A stretch of 36,676 nt of DNA from NCBI GenBank assembly GCA_035628645.1, contig DASPJL010000127.1, positions 1-36,676 of the forward strand, read 5' to 3'. Each line of letters begins with the position of its first letter. The first letter of the stretch is position 1. The notes under the pieces are model-generated. The model was given only the letters and a program-made list of their open reading frames with translations. It was not told where the DNA came from and searched no databases. Shown here one piece after another: positions 24,234 through 32,139 of the stretch. A program made the translations under genes and the position numbers. Origin of the DNA: DASPJL01 sp035628645. Lineage in GTDB: Bacteria; Bacteroidota; Bacteroidia; Cytophagales; Cyclobacteriaceae.

Positions 24234-27200
24234 ATGGTTAGGTTTTTTTTGTGGGTTAGCTTATTTTATTTTATCGGCGGAGAGGATAGTTCTGAAATAA
24301 AAAACATTGAATTCAAAAAAACGTCCTTATCCTTTCATTCTCAGGAGAATGTTTTTTCTGTGGACAAAAGGCAAGACAGCTTAGTTATCGGAAAAACTAA
24401 AAACGATAACGAGAGGTCGACTTATAATCTCCCACCAAAAATTAAGTTTAAGCAAATCGGTGCACAGCAAGGGCTTTCTCAGGGGCATGGGGTATCTATT
24501 TTCCAGGATAGTGAAGGCTTTATGTGGTTTGGGACTATGGAAGGTTTAAATAAGTATGACGGCTACAAAATAACAGTCTATCGTAATAGTTCTAAAGACT
24601 CAGCTCTTTTAAGTAACAATTTTATCACCTGCATTTATGAAGATCGTGAGGAGAATTTATGGATAGGTACCAGAGATGGGCTTGATCGTTATAATCGCGC
24701 AACCGATAAGTTTATTCATTATAAAAATAACCCTGAAAACGCAGGAAGCATTAGTAACAATAACATTCATGGTATTTATCAGGACCGAAAGGGTAACCTT
24801 TGGATAGGTACAAATGGAGGAGGGTTAAATTTATATCATCCAAAAGAAGATAAATTCACGAATTATAGGCCAGACCCAACCAATCCTGAAAGTATAAGCG
24901 ATAGTTTTGTGAACTGCATTTATGAAGACACAAAAGGAAATCTATGGGTTGGAACCGGTCGCGGAGGACTTAATCTTTTTGACCTTTCCAGCCAATCTTT
25001 TAAATCCTATAAAAAAGAACCTGGTAATCGTTCAAGCTTAAGTAGTAATAACATTACAATGATTTTAGAGGACCACGAGGGAAATTTATGGGTGAGCACA
25101 TGGGGTGGGGGACTTAATTTGTTCGATTATAAAAAAAATAAATTTATTCATTACAGACATTCTCGCAGAGATTTTAAAAGCATAGGAAGTGATATTATTT
25201 ATTGTATACTGGAAGACAGCAAGGGGAATTTATGGGTAGGAACTGAAAATGGTGGATTGAATTTATTTAATCCTGATTCCAATGGTTTTATTCGTTACAC
25301 GCATAACATTAATGATCCGAATAGCCTTACTAGTAATACAGTTTCGGCTTTACATGAAGATAAAAGCGGAACACTCTGGGTAGGGATCCATCGGGGAGGA
25401 ATTAATTTTTTTAATATTGACGAACAGAAATTCAGACACTACTATCAGGAAGCAACAACACATAGCCTGAGCGACAATAATGTCAAAAGCTTTTGGGAGG
25501 ACAAGCAAGGACAGGTTTGGATAGGAACTGACGGAGGAGGATTAAATGAATTCAATCGAAAAACTGACACTTTTAAGCATTTTGGGAGAGAACCGAATAA
25601 TCCTAAAAGTATTACTTCAGATGTAATACTCTCTATTTTAGAAGATAGTCAGGGTTATTTATGGTTGGGGACATGGAATGGAGGGCTGAATAAGTTTATT
25701 CCAGAAGAGAATAACTTTATCCATTACTTTAATCAACCAGGGGACAGCACGTCTATTAGCTCCAATAAACCCGGAGTTTTGTTGGAAGACAAAAAGGGAA
25801 ACCTTTGGATTGGGACTTACGATGGAGGATTGAACCGATTCGATAAAAAAAGTCAGAAGTTTTTTCGGTTTCAGCATGATCCGAATAAAACGAATAGTTT
25901 ACGTAGCAATCAGGTCAGGGCCATTGCAAAAGATAAAGAAGGGAATTTATGGATAGGCACTGATAAAGGACTTGACTTTTTAGATACTTCAACCAATAAT
26001 TTTGTGCATTTTAAGTCAGATGCCAAACTACCCGGAAGCCTCCAGGGTAAGCAAATTAATGCTCTTCTTGCAGATCATAATGATAATTTATGGGTAGGTA
26101 CCCGGCATGGATTGAACTTTTATGACCGGAAAACTAAAAAGTTTACCGTATTTTCTGAGAAAGAGGGCTTATGCAATAATGCTGTTCAAGGTATTGTCGA
26201 AGATGAACGTGGAAATCTTTGGATAAGCACATTAAACGGTTTATCTAAATTCGATCCCGTTCGAAAAGTATTTAAAAATTTCAATGTTTCTGATGGATTG
26301 CAAGGGAATGAATTCGTGCAGAACGCATGCCTTAAATCTAAAAATGGAGAACTATATTTTGGGGGTATTAATGGGTTTAATGTATTTTATCCGGATAGCA
26401 TCAAAGATAATCCCTTTATCCCACCGGTTCACCTAACAGGTTTTGAATTATTTAATAAGCCGGTAATTGCAGGAGGTAAAGATTCTCCCTTACAACAGTC
26501 TGTTAGCCAAAGTGAAAGCATTACCCTTTCCTATAGTCAATCGGTAATATCCTTCGAGTTTGTAGCCTTAAATTATATTTCTCCTGAAGAAAACCAGTAT
26601 GCTTACCAATTGGAAGGATTTGATGAAGGATGGAATTATGTGGGCAATCATCGAAAGGCTACTTATACAAACCTGGATCCCGGGCAATATATTTTTAAAG
26701 TAAAAGCTTCTAACAATGATGGAATCTGGAATGAGCAAGGTACTTCCATCCAATTAATTATAACTCCTCCTTTCTGGAAGACCAAATGGTTTTTAGCGTT
26801 GTCAATATTTTTAACCTTAGGTTTAGTGTGGGTAACAGTTAAAATCAGAACCAAGCATATTACTGGACTCAATCGAAAGCTTGAGGCTAAAGTAAAGGAA
26901 AGAACACTCCAAATAGAGGAGCAAAAGCAAGAAATATCTTCACACCTTGATAAACTTCAACAGTATTATCAGGAAATAAACATTCAGAAGGAAGAGTTGG
27001 AGCAAAAGGTTACTGAAAGAACACAGGAATTACAGGCCAACAATGAGGAACTCCTTCTTCTGACAAATGCATTGCCGGTCTTAATAACATATGTTGATCA
27101 GGAACAGAAATATCGTTTTAATAACAAAGCTTATGAAGAATGGTTCGGTATTCCACGAGCTCAGGTTTATGGCAAACACATTTCAACAGTGATGGGGAAA

Positions 27201-28130
27201 ATAGCTTATGAAAAGATTAAAGGTTTGGTGGAAAGAGCATTGGCAGGAGAAGCTCTTCATTCCGAAACATGGCTGTATTTCCCCAACCTCGGCAATCGTT
27301 TTGTTTCCATTGATTATATTCCTCATAGGCAAGGAGATAAGGTAAATGGCTATTATGCACTGGTTTCAGATATTACTGAACAGGAGAAAATAAAGCAAGA
27401 CTTAAAAAACGCATTGGAGGAAACTCAGCAGGCAAATGAAGAGTTAAGAAGGACCAATGTAGATTTAGATAACTTTGTTTATACTGCTTCCCACGATTTA
27501 AAATCACCTATTGCCAATCTGGAAGGGATCACCAATTTTTTATCCCGAAAATTGGATGCAAAACTGAATGAAGAAGAACGAGAAGTGCTGGTAATGATTC
27601 ACGCTATGACAACAAAGTTAAAAGCGACAATTGGAGATCTTACGGAAATTTCCAAAGTGCAGAAAGACCTTGACCAAGCTGCTGAACCTATATATTTCGA
27701 TTGTATTATGAAGGATGTCCAGGCAGACCTTGACCCTTTGATAGCAGAGGCAGACGCAATCATCACCACAAACTGGGAAGAAAAAGAAATTTATTATGCA
27801 CGTAAAAATCTTCGCAGTATTTTTTACAACCTTATAGGTAACGCGCTGAAGTATCGCTCACCTGACCGGACTTTACAAATATTTATCAGAACTTACCGTG
27901 AAGGAAATGAAATTGTTTTAATCGTAAGGGATAATGGTTTAGGCATGGCTCCCTTTCAGGTTTCAAAATTGTTTACAATGTTTAAACGATTTCATACCCA
28001 CGTGGAAGGTACAGGAATAGGCCTATATATAATCAAAAGAATTATAGAAAATTATGGTGGACGCATAGAAGTGGAAACCGAGCTCAATAAAGGCACTGAA
28101 TTTAAAGTGTATTTTCGCAGTGTTTCATAA
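24234..28130 (+). CDS. Membrane sensor histidine kinase with two Reg_prop propellers, Y_Y_Y and PAS domains
   Basis: A 1298-residue kinase. After a short hydrophobic N-terminus come 14 Reg_prop repeats of the form ED..GNLWIGT..GGLN (about 80-715), enough for two seven-bladed propellers that sense ligand in the periplasm. A Y_Y_Y domain follows, with YQLEGFDEGWNYVG, then a membrane helix at about 852-870, a coiled-coil, a PAS domain (about 943-1053), the phospho-acceptor helix with His1087 in ASHDLKSPI, and an ATPase domain with NLIGNALKY, DNGLGM at 1233 and GTGIGLYI. The sensor half is that of the hybrid two-component systems that control polysaccharide loci. Unlike those, it ends after the ATPase: there is no receiver and no AraC-type DNA-binding domain. 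Its response regulator is not in the window, apart from the distant LytTR protein, which has its own kinase. The start is the ATG at 24234. Confidence 0.93.
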   Translation: MVRFFLWVSLFYFIGGEDSSEIKNIEFKKTSLSFHSQENVFSVDKRQDSLVIGKTKNDNERSTYNLPPKIKFKQIGAQQGLSQGHGVSIFQDSEGFMWFGTMEGLNKYDGYKITVYRNSSKDSALLSNNFITCIYEDREENLWIGTRDGLDRYNRATDKFIHYKNNPENAGSISNNNIHGIYQDRKGNLWIGTNGGGLNLYHPKEDKFTNYRPDPTNPESISDSFVNCIYEDTKGNLWVGTGRGGLNLFDLSSQSFKSYKKEPGNRSSLSSNNITMILEDHEGNLWVSTWGGGLNLFDYKKNKFIHYRHSRRDFKSIGSDIIYCILEDSKGNLWVGTENGGLNLFNPDSNGFIRYTHNINDPNSLTSNTVSALHEDKSGTLWVGIHRGGINFFNIDEQKFRHYYQEATTHSLSDNNVKSFWEDKQGQVWIGTDGGGLNEFNRKTDTFKHFGREPNNPKSITSDVILSILEDSQGYLWLGTWNGGLNKFIPEENNFIHYFNQPGDSTSISSNKPGVLLEDKKGNLWIGTYDGGLNRFDKKSQKFFRFQHDPNKTNSLRSNQVRAIAKDKEGNLWIGTDKGLDFLDTSTNNFVHFKSDAKLPGSLQGKQINALLADHNDNLWVGTRHGLNFYDRKTKKFTVFSEKEGLCNNAVQGIVEDERGNLWISTLNGLSKFDPVRKVFKNFNVSDGLQGNEFVQNACLKSKNGELYFGGINGFNVFYPDSIKDNPFIPPVHLTGFELFNKPVIAGGKDSPLQQSVSQSESITLSYSQSVISFEFVALNYISPEENQYAYQLEGFDEGWNYVGNHRKATYTNLDPGQYIFKVKASNNDGIWNEQGTSIQLIITPPFWKTKWFLALSIFLTLGLVWVTVKIRTKHITGLNRKLEAKVKERTLQIEEQKQEISSHLDKLQQYYQEINIQKEELEQKVTERTQELQANNEELLLLTNALPVLITYVDQEQKYRFNNKAYEEWFGIPRAQVYGKHISTVMGKIAYEKIKGLVERALAGEALHSETWLYFPNLGNRFVSIDYIPHRQGDKVNGYYALVSDITEQEKIKQDLKNALEETQQANEELRRTNVDLDNFVYTASHDLKSPIANLEGITNFLSRKLDAKLNEEEREVLVMIHAMTTKLKATIGDLTEISKVQKDLDQAAEPIYFDCIMKDVQADLDPLIAEADAIITTNWEEKEIYYARKNLRSIFYNLIGNALKYRSPDRTLQIFIRTYREGNEIVLIVRDNGLGMAPFQVSKLFTMFKRFHTHVEGTGIGLYIIKRIIENYGGRIEVETELNKGTEFKVYFRSVS

Positions 28131-28145
28131 TACCCAGCCATTGAA

Positions 28146-28165
28146 GGGGTACAATACCTCATTTT
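28146..28165 (+). terminator. Weak terminator after the propeller kinase
   Basis: GGGGTA (28146-28151) and TACCTC (28155-28160) pair with one G-T pair around a 3-base loop, followed by ATTTT. It lies 16 bp after the kinase stop codon. The stem is short, so this is tentative. Confidence 0.4.
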
Positions 28166-28177
28166 AATTCTATTCTT

Positions 28178-28305
28178 CTCTATATTTTTAGAATTCAAAG
28201 TTTTGTTAAATATTTATAAAGCAAATGCTTACGGCTCATCAACCAGGTAAAACTCTATATTCTTATTTCCATACCTTGATATTTATCCATTCTTTAGATT
28301 CTTTT
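28178..28305 (+). promoter_or_regulatory. Shared regulatory module, degraded copy 4 (upstream of the glycosidase)
   Basis: CTCTATATTTTT starts at 28178, with its TATATTT at 28181. A second, imperfect TCTATATTCT starts at 28254, its TATATT at 28256, again exactly 75 bp later. CCTTG at 28274-28278 lies within 1 bp of the expected -33 position, and ATTCTTTT at 28298-28305 occupies the TTTCTTTG position with 6 of 8 matches. The overall span equals that of the other copies. It is weaker in each box and recognisable mainly because the register is kept. Confidence 0.5.
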
Positions 28306-28526
28306 ACATAACATAGTGCAATTATTTAACCCTTAAAAACTTATGAAAATACTTCTGCCTCTTAATATTCTCCAAAGCGATTAATTTTTTGCTCGCTTCT
28401 ATTTCATCATAATCACTATTCTTTATCTTAAGTATGAGAACCTAAGAAAGGATTAGTTTCATTATATAATCATTTGATTAAAATGTCGAATGAATATTGA
28501 TCTATTATAACTTAAAGTAAACCCTT

Positions 28527-31202
28527 ATGAGAAAAAGAATTACAAACCTGCTGATATTCATGGTATTTGGCGTGTCTGGACTATTGATGGCTCAGCCTGC
28601 TCAGGTTCCCAAAACCAATCCTACAAAAGTTTATATGCACTACATGCCCTGGTATGATGCACCTGAAAATCCTGTGGCCGGAGGCAATTATAGTTGGGGT
28701 TGGCATTGGACCATGAATACCAGGAATCCGAACATTATAGATGGATCCGGAAAACGCCAGATAGCTTCTCATTATTATCCTATAATTGGCCCTTATGCCA
28801 GTAAGGATCCTCATGTAGTAGAATATCATTTATTGTTGATGAAGCTATCGGGAATAGATGGTGTGTTGGTAGATTGGTATGGATCGGAAGGAAGCAATCC
28901 TGATGTAGGAAGCTTACTTACAAATTCCAATGCATTGATCGACCGTACTGATGAAGTCGGGATTAAGTTTGGATTGATCATGGAGGATCGCTTTTGGGGT
29001 TCCATTCAGAATGGGCGGAACAGCATGGCTTATGCCCGGAATAATTATTTCAACAGATCCCATTTTATCAGACATGGAGCAGGTAACGATCCTCTTGTTG
29101 GAATTTTTGGTCCTATTACCTATCAGTCTCCAAGTCAGTGGTCCGATATTCTTTCATATGCCGGAGAAGATGTTGAGTTTTTACCTTTATGGTATGAATC
29201 GGGAGATGGAGGTTCAAGCGCTGACGGAGAATATGCCTGGATTTACAGCGATTATTTATCCGGCCTTACAAATTTTTATGCCAATAGGGCGACCGGTTTA
29301 AAAACCGCTATGGGAGTAGCTTATCCTGGTTTCCATGATTACTATGTAGAAGGAGGATCGGGATCCAGTTATTTTTATATTCCGGAAAATAATGGCGCTA
29401 CGCTAAATGAAACTTTGAATACTTATGATCAATATAAGGGCAATCTTGATTTCCTTCAGTTGGCAACCTGGAATGACTTTGGTGAAGGAACTATTTTTGA
29501 ACCTACCCTGGAAAATGGCTATAAATATTTGGTAAGAATCCAGCAGTATACAGGTGTGCCTTATACTGAAAATGACCTTAAACAAGTGCACCGGTTGTTT
29601 ACACTAAGAAAAAAATACTTAAATGACGGAACAAAGCAGTCACAATTAAACACAGCCTTTAATCACTTTGTAGCTCTAAGAATCAATGATGCGGTAGCGG
29701 TAATGAATAGTGTGGATGGAGGAACACCGCCACCACCGCCTGCTGCCATTGCTATTCCAGGTACTATGCAAGCCGAAAGTTATTTAGCGATGAGCGGCAT
29801 CCAGACTGAAACTACAGCAGATGCAGGTGGAGGAACAAATGTAGGTTGGATTGATGCCAACGACTGGATGGATTACAATGTGAACGTTACAACTTCGGGT
29901 ACTTATAATGTCAGTTTCAGAGTCTCCAGCGGTGTAAGTGGCGGGCAATTGCAATTAAGAAAAGGAGGCACTACTTTGGCCTCAATTACAGTTCCTGGTA
30001 CAGGTGGATGGCAAAACTGGACTACGGTTACGGCTACCGCAAATTTAACAGCAGGATCCCAGACATTAAGATTACATGCAGTTACCAGTGGTTATAATAT
30101 TAACTGGGTTAGGTTCGAAACAGCTTCTGCTCCACCACCACCATCTGCGCCAATCCCGGGCACCATTCAGGCTGAAAATTACAGTGGAATGAATGGAGTC
30201 CAAACTGAAAATACTACTGACGCAGGAGGTGGCTTGAACGTTGGTTGGATTGATGCTAACGATTGGATGGACTATAATGTAAATGTGGCTTCTTCAGGCA
30301 CATATAATGTGAAGTTCAGGGTAGCAAGTGGTACAAGTGGTGGCCAGTTGCAATTAAGAAAAGGTGGAACCACCCTGGCTACGATTACTGTTCCCGGTAC
30401 CGGTAACTGGCAAAACTGGACAACCATAAGCACTACTGCCAATTTATCTTCAGGAACCCAGACATTAAGACTATATGCTGTTAGCGGAGGTTATAATATA
30501 AACTGGATAGAGTTTGCAACAGGAAGCACACCGCCTCCTCCATCAGGCACTACTTATTATATCAAAAACCGCTGGCAGAATAATTATCTCTATGACGACA
30601 ACAGTCAGGTAAGGTATGGCACTGCTCCAACAAGTAATAATAATTACAAGTGGGAACTGGTAAACTATAATGGTCATACCCGGATTAAGAATACAGGTTC
30701 TGGTAGATTTATGAATATCGAAAACCAATTGAGCTATGTTGAAAGCACATCCCTTCCCGAAACTTTCTACAGCGGATACTGGGTAATTGAAGATTATGAT
30801 GGCCACAAAAGAATCAGAAATGAATGGCAAAATACCTACCTCCATGAAGAGAATCTAACAGGATTTGCCCAATGTTCGGCTATTAGCGCAGGAGCATGGA
30901 GTAATCAATGGTTGCTTGTAAATTCAAGTACATTCAGAATTGGCAGACCTGAAGCGCTAAATGATCAGAAAGGATTACAAGTTTATCCTAATCCGGTGAT
31001 TACTTCCCTTAATATTAAAATAGATGAAAGTGATAAATTTCATACCCTTTCCCTTACAAATTCGCAGGGAAAGGAAGTGTTGAGAAAGAAAGTGGAAGGC
31101 GAGCAGCACGACCTCGATTTATCGAGTGTAACTGAAGGAATATATATACTGAAACTTGAAGGTGCGTCCTCCACAAAATTTATTAAGGTATTTAAAAAAT
31201 AG
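28527..31202 (+). CDS. Secreted GH71/GH99-like glycoside hydrolase with two CBM6 modules, a ricin-like module and a type IX sorting tail
   Basis: An 891-residue secreted glycosidase. The signal peptide ends near LLMAQ (about 23). The catalytic domain (about 30-400) shows HYMPWYDAP, YYPIIGPYASKDP, GIDGVLVDWYG and TWNDFGEGTIFEPT. The last is the active-site strand of the GH71/GH99 group, in which GH99 endo-mannosidases carry an E-W-x-E pair; here the positions read Asp317-Phe-Gly-Glu320. After a proline linker come two very similar CBM6 modules (about 410-530 and 543-663), each with VGWIDANDWMDYNV, then a ricin-like beta-trefoil (about 675-798) and a T9SS tail starting near VYPNPV (about 818). 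It would be exported and would cut an external glycan, perhaps alpha-linked mannan or glucan; the exact substrate is not decided. It has its own terminator and lies between the sensors and SusC2. Confidence 0.85.
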   Translation: MRKRITNLLIFMVFGVSGLLMAQPAQVPKTNPTKVYMHYMPWYDAPENPVAGGNYSWGWHWTMNTRNPNIIDGSGKRQIASHYYPIIGPYASKDPHVVEYHLLLMKLSGIDGVLVDWYGSEGSNPDVGSLLTNSNALIDRTDEVGIKFGLIMEDRFWGSIQNGRNSMAYARNNYFNRSHFIRHGAGNDPLVGIFGPITYQSPSQWSDILSYAGEDVEFLPLWYESGDGGSSADGEYAWIYSDYLSGLTNFYANRATGLKTAMGVAYPGFHDYYVEGGSGSSYFYIPENNGATLNETLNTYDQYKGNLDFLQLATWNDFGEGTIFEPTLENGYKYLVRIQQYTGVPYTENDLKQVHRLFTLRKKYLNDGTKQSQLNTAFNHFVALRINDAVAVMNSVDGGTPPPPPAAIAIPGTMQAESYLAMSGIQTETTADAGGGTNVGWIDANDWMDYNVNVTTSGTYNVSFRVSSGVSGGQLQLRKGGTTLASITVPGTGGWQNWTTVTATANLTAGSQTLRLHAVTSGYNINWVRFETASAPPPPSAPIPGTIQAENYSGMNGVQTENTTDAGGGLNVGWIDANDWMDYNVNVASSGTYNVKFRVASGTSGGQLQLRKGGTTLATITVPGTGNWQNWTTISTTANLSSGTQTLRLYAVSGGYNINWIEFATGSTPPPPSGTTYYIKNRWQNNYLYDDNSQVRYGTAPTSNNNYKWELVNYNGHTRIKNTGSGRFMNIENQLSYVESTSLPETFYSGYWVIEDYDGHKRIRNEWQNTYLHEENLTGFAQCSAISAGAWSNQWLLVNSSTFRIGRPEALNDQKGLQVYPNPVITSLNIKIDESDKFHTLSLTNSQGKEVLRKKVEGEQHDLDLSSVTEGIYILKLEGASSTKFIKVFKK
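29754..30515 (+). repeat. Tandem duplication encoding two CBM6 modules
   Basis: Two blocks of about 365 bp (29754-30119 and 30153-30515) encode near-identical carbohydrate-binding modules separated by a short proline-rich linker. Shared stretches such as GGQLQLRKGGTTLA and TVPGTG show recent internal duplication within the glycosidase gene. This should raise avidity for the polysaccharide. Confidence 0.85.
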
Positions 31203-31226
31203 CTTTCATATAAAGGGTTTAAATTG

Positions 31227-31262
31227 AAATGGCTGTCCGGCAAGGACAGTCATTTTTTTTTT
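31227..31262 (+). terminator. Intrinsic terminator of the glycosidase gene
   Basis: AAATGGCTGTCC (31227-31238) pairs with GGACAGTCATTT (31244-31255), 12 bp with a single G-T pair and a 5-base loop, and runs into a T-tract ending at 31262. It is 25 bp after the stop codon and separates the glycosidase from SusC2. Confidence 0.88.
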
Positions 31263-31422
31263 GAGAAGGAAAATCGTTTTATTTTAGATGTAGTATATGT
31301 ATTGCGTTAGCTTTTTTTTTTGCTAATATCAATTTTGAACGAAGATTAGAATTTAAGAGTTAACTGAAAGTCAATAATTCAAAAAGCCAACCTCTGCTCA
31401 CCTTAAAATAATACCAATTATA

Positions 31423-31477
31423 CCTACACCGAAGGAAGACCGAACCTACACCGAACCTACAGCGAAGGAAGACAATA
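31423..31477 (+). repeat. Tandem repeat with an 11-bp period
   Basis: Five units in 11-bp phase: CCTACACCGAA (31423), GGAAGACCGAA (31434), CCTACACCGAA (31445), CCTACAGCGAA (31456) and a last, diverged GGAAGACAATA (31467). This also appears as an 18-bp word CCTACA(C/G)CGAAGGAAGAC at 31423 and 31456. The local base composition is much richer in C and G than the surrounding DNA. The period is close to one helical turn, so the units would lie on one face of the DNA. The function is unknown. Confidence 0.6.
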
Positions 31478-31801
31478 GAGCTATTTTGGAAAGAATCATG
31501 GAAAAATACAAAATATTAGCGCTTGAATTAGTAAAACACTTTACACGCGAGCAAAAATTAAAATCAAATTTATTAACAATATGATTGGATGAATACAGTA
31601 AACTATCTATTCTAAGTTAAGGTGGTTTTGAAAAGGCATTAAGCATACCTGTTGAGCACGTTCATTATCATATTTTGATGTCTGGTGTTTTACGGCTCTT
31701 TCTCAGGAGATGTCAAGTTGTATATAAATCTTGTCAAATCTTTTAAAGAAGAAAAGAGAGTCAAAATTATCAGTTTAGGCATCGATAGGCCTTTATATTT
31801 A

Positions 31802-31929
31802 TCCTATATTTTTGACAGATTGAAATAGTATAATTATATGTAAATCAAATAATTAATAAATATGCGATATCTGTTGATCTATATTTTAAATGTAAAAATT
31901 GACCTTGGCGGGAATGCCTACTTTCTTTG
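31802..31929 (+). promoter_or_regulatory. Shared regulatory module, copy 3 (upstream of SusC2)
   Basis: TCCTATATTTTT starts at 31802 (TATATTTT at 31805). ATCTATATTTT starts at 31877, with its TATATTTT at 31880, 75 bp later. AAATTG ends at 31901 and TTTCTTTG is at 31922-31929, again with 20 bp between. An extra CTTTATATTT lies 14 bp further upstream at 31791. The SusC2 ATG is 210 bp downstream with no terminator between. Confidence 0.75.
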
Positions 31930-32139
31930 TTTATCGAATTCAAAAGGGTTTTCCTGAAAATGGAAACATTAATAATTAAATAACCTAATCTCCTTATTTA
32001 TGTATGCAAAAAGATATACCAATTTCCATTCAAAGATAGAGAGGCTCCTAATCAAGGGATAAGGCATTTCAACGGATGTACCTCGAATAGAAATACACTT
32101 TAGTTAATAATCACAATCTCCATATAATATAATTATACT

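Larger units (their letters stand above)
28131..28526. other. Non-coding stretch between the kinase and glycosidase genes
   Basis: About 400 bp with no gene on either strand. It contains the weak terminator at 28146-28165, the degraded regulatory module copy 4 at 28178-28305, a 6-bp inverted repeat AAGCGA/TCGCTT at 28375-28398 without a T-run, and an AT-rich leader to the glycosidase start. Confidence 0.75.
31203..32139. other. Long non-coding stretch between the glycosidase and SusC2
   Basis: About 940 bp without a convincing gene. It holds the glycosidase terminator (31227-31262), a TTAGC/GCTAA pair around a ten-T loop (31307-31326), an 11-bp-period repeat (31423-31477), a 28-codon ORF at 31498-31584, an open frame of about 40 codons that ends at the TAG at 31827-31829 and overlaps the start of the module, regulatory module copy 3 (31802-31929) and a 210-bp leader to SusC2. 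Neither small frame resembles a protein I know. Confidence 0.75.

Noticed and set aside
24560..26340. Array-like direct repeats suggesting CRISPR or a DNA repeat
   Set aside because: The repeat unit is about 36-37 codons, is degenerate at the DNA level and encodes Reg_prop blades, so it is a protein repeat.
31307..31326. TTAGC / GCTAA inverted repeat
   Set aside because: The loop is made of ten Ts and no T-run follows; it is 45 bp beyond a much better terminator, so it is probably chance.
31498..31584. Small ORF of 28 codons (MEKYKILALELVKHFTREQ...)
   Set aside because: It has no ribosome-binding site, no promoter fit and no family resemblance. The frame also runs through the 11-bp repeat upstream without a start, so coding is unproven.
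31723..31829. Open frame reading FSGDVKLYINLVKSF and onward, ending at TAG, in the SusC2 upstream region
   Set aside because: It has only about 35-40 codons after upstream stops, with no start codon and no recognisable family. It overlaps regulatory module copy 3 and may be a decayed gene or chance.
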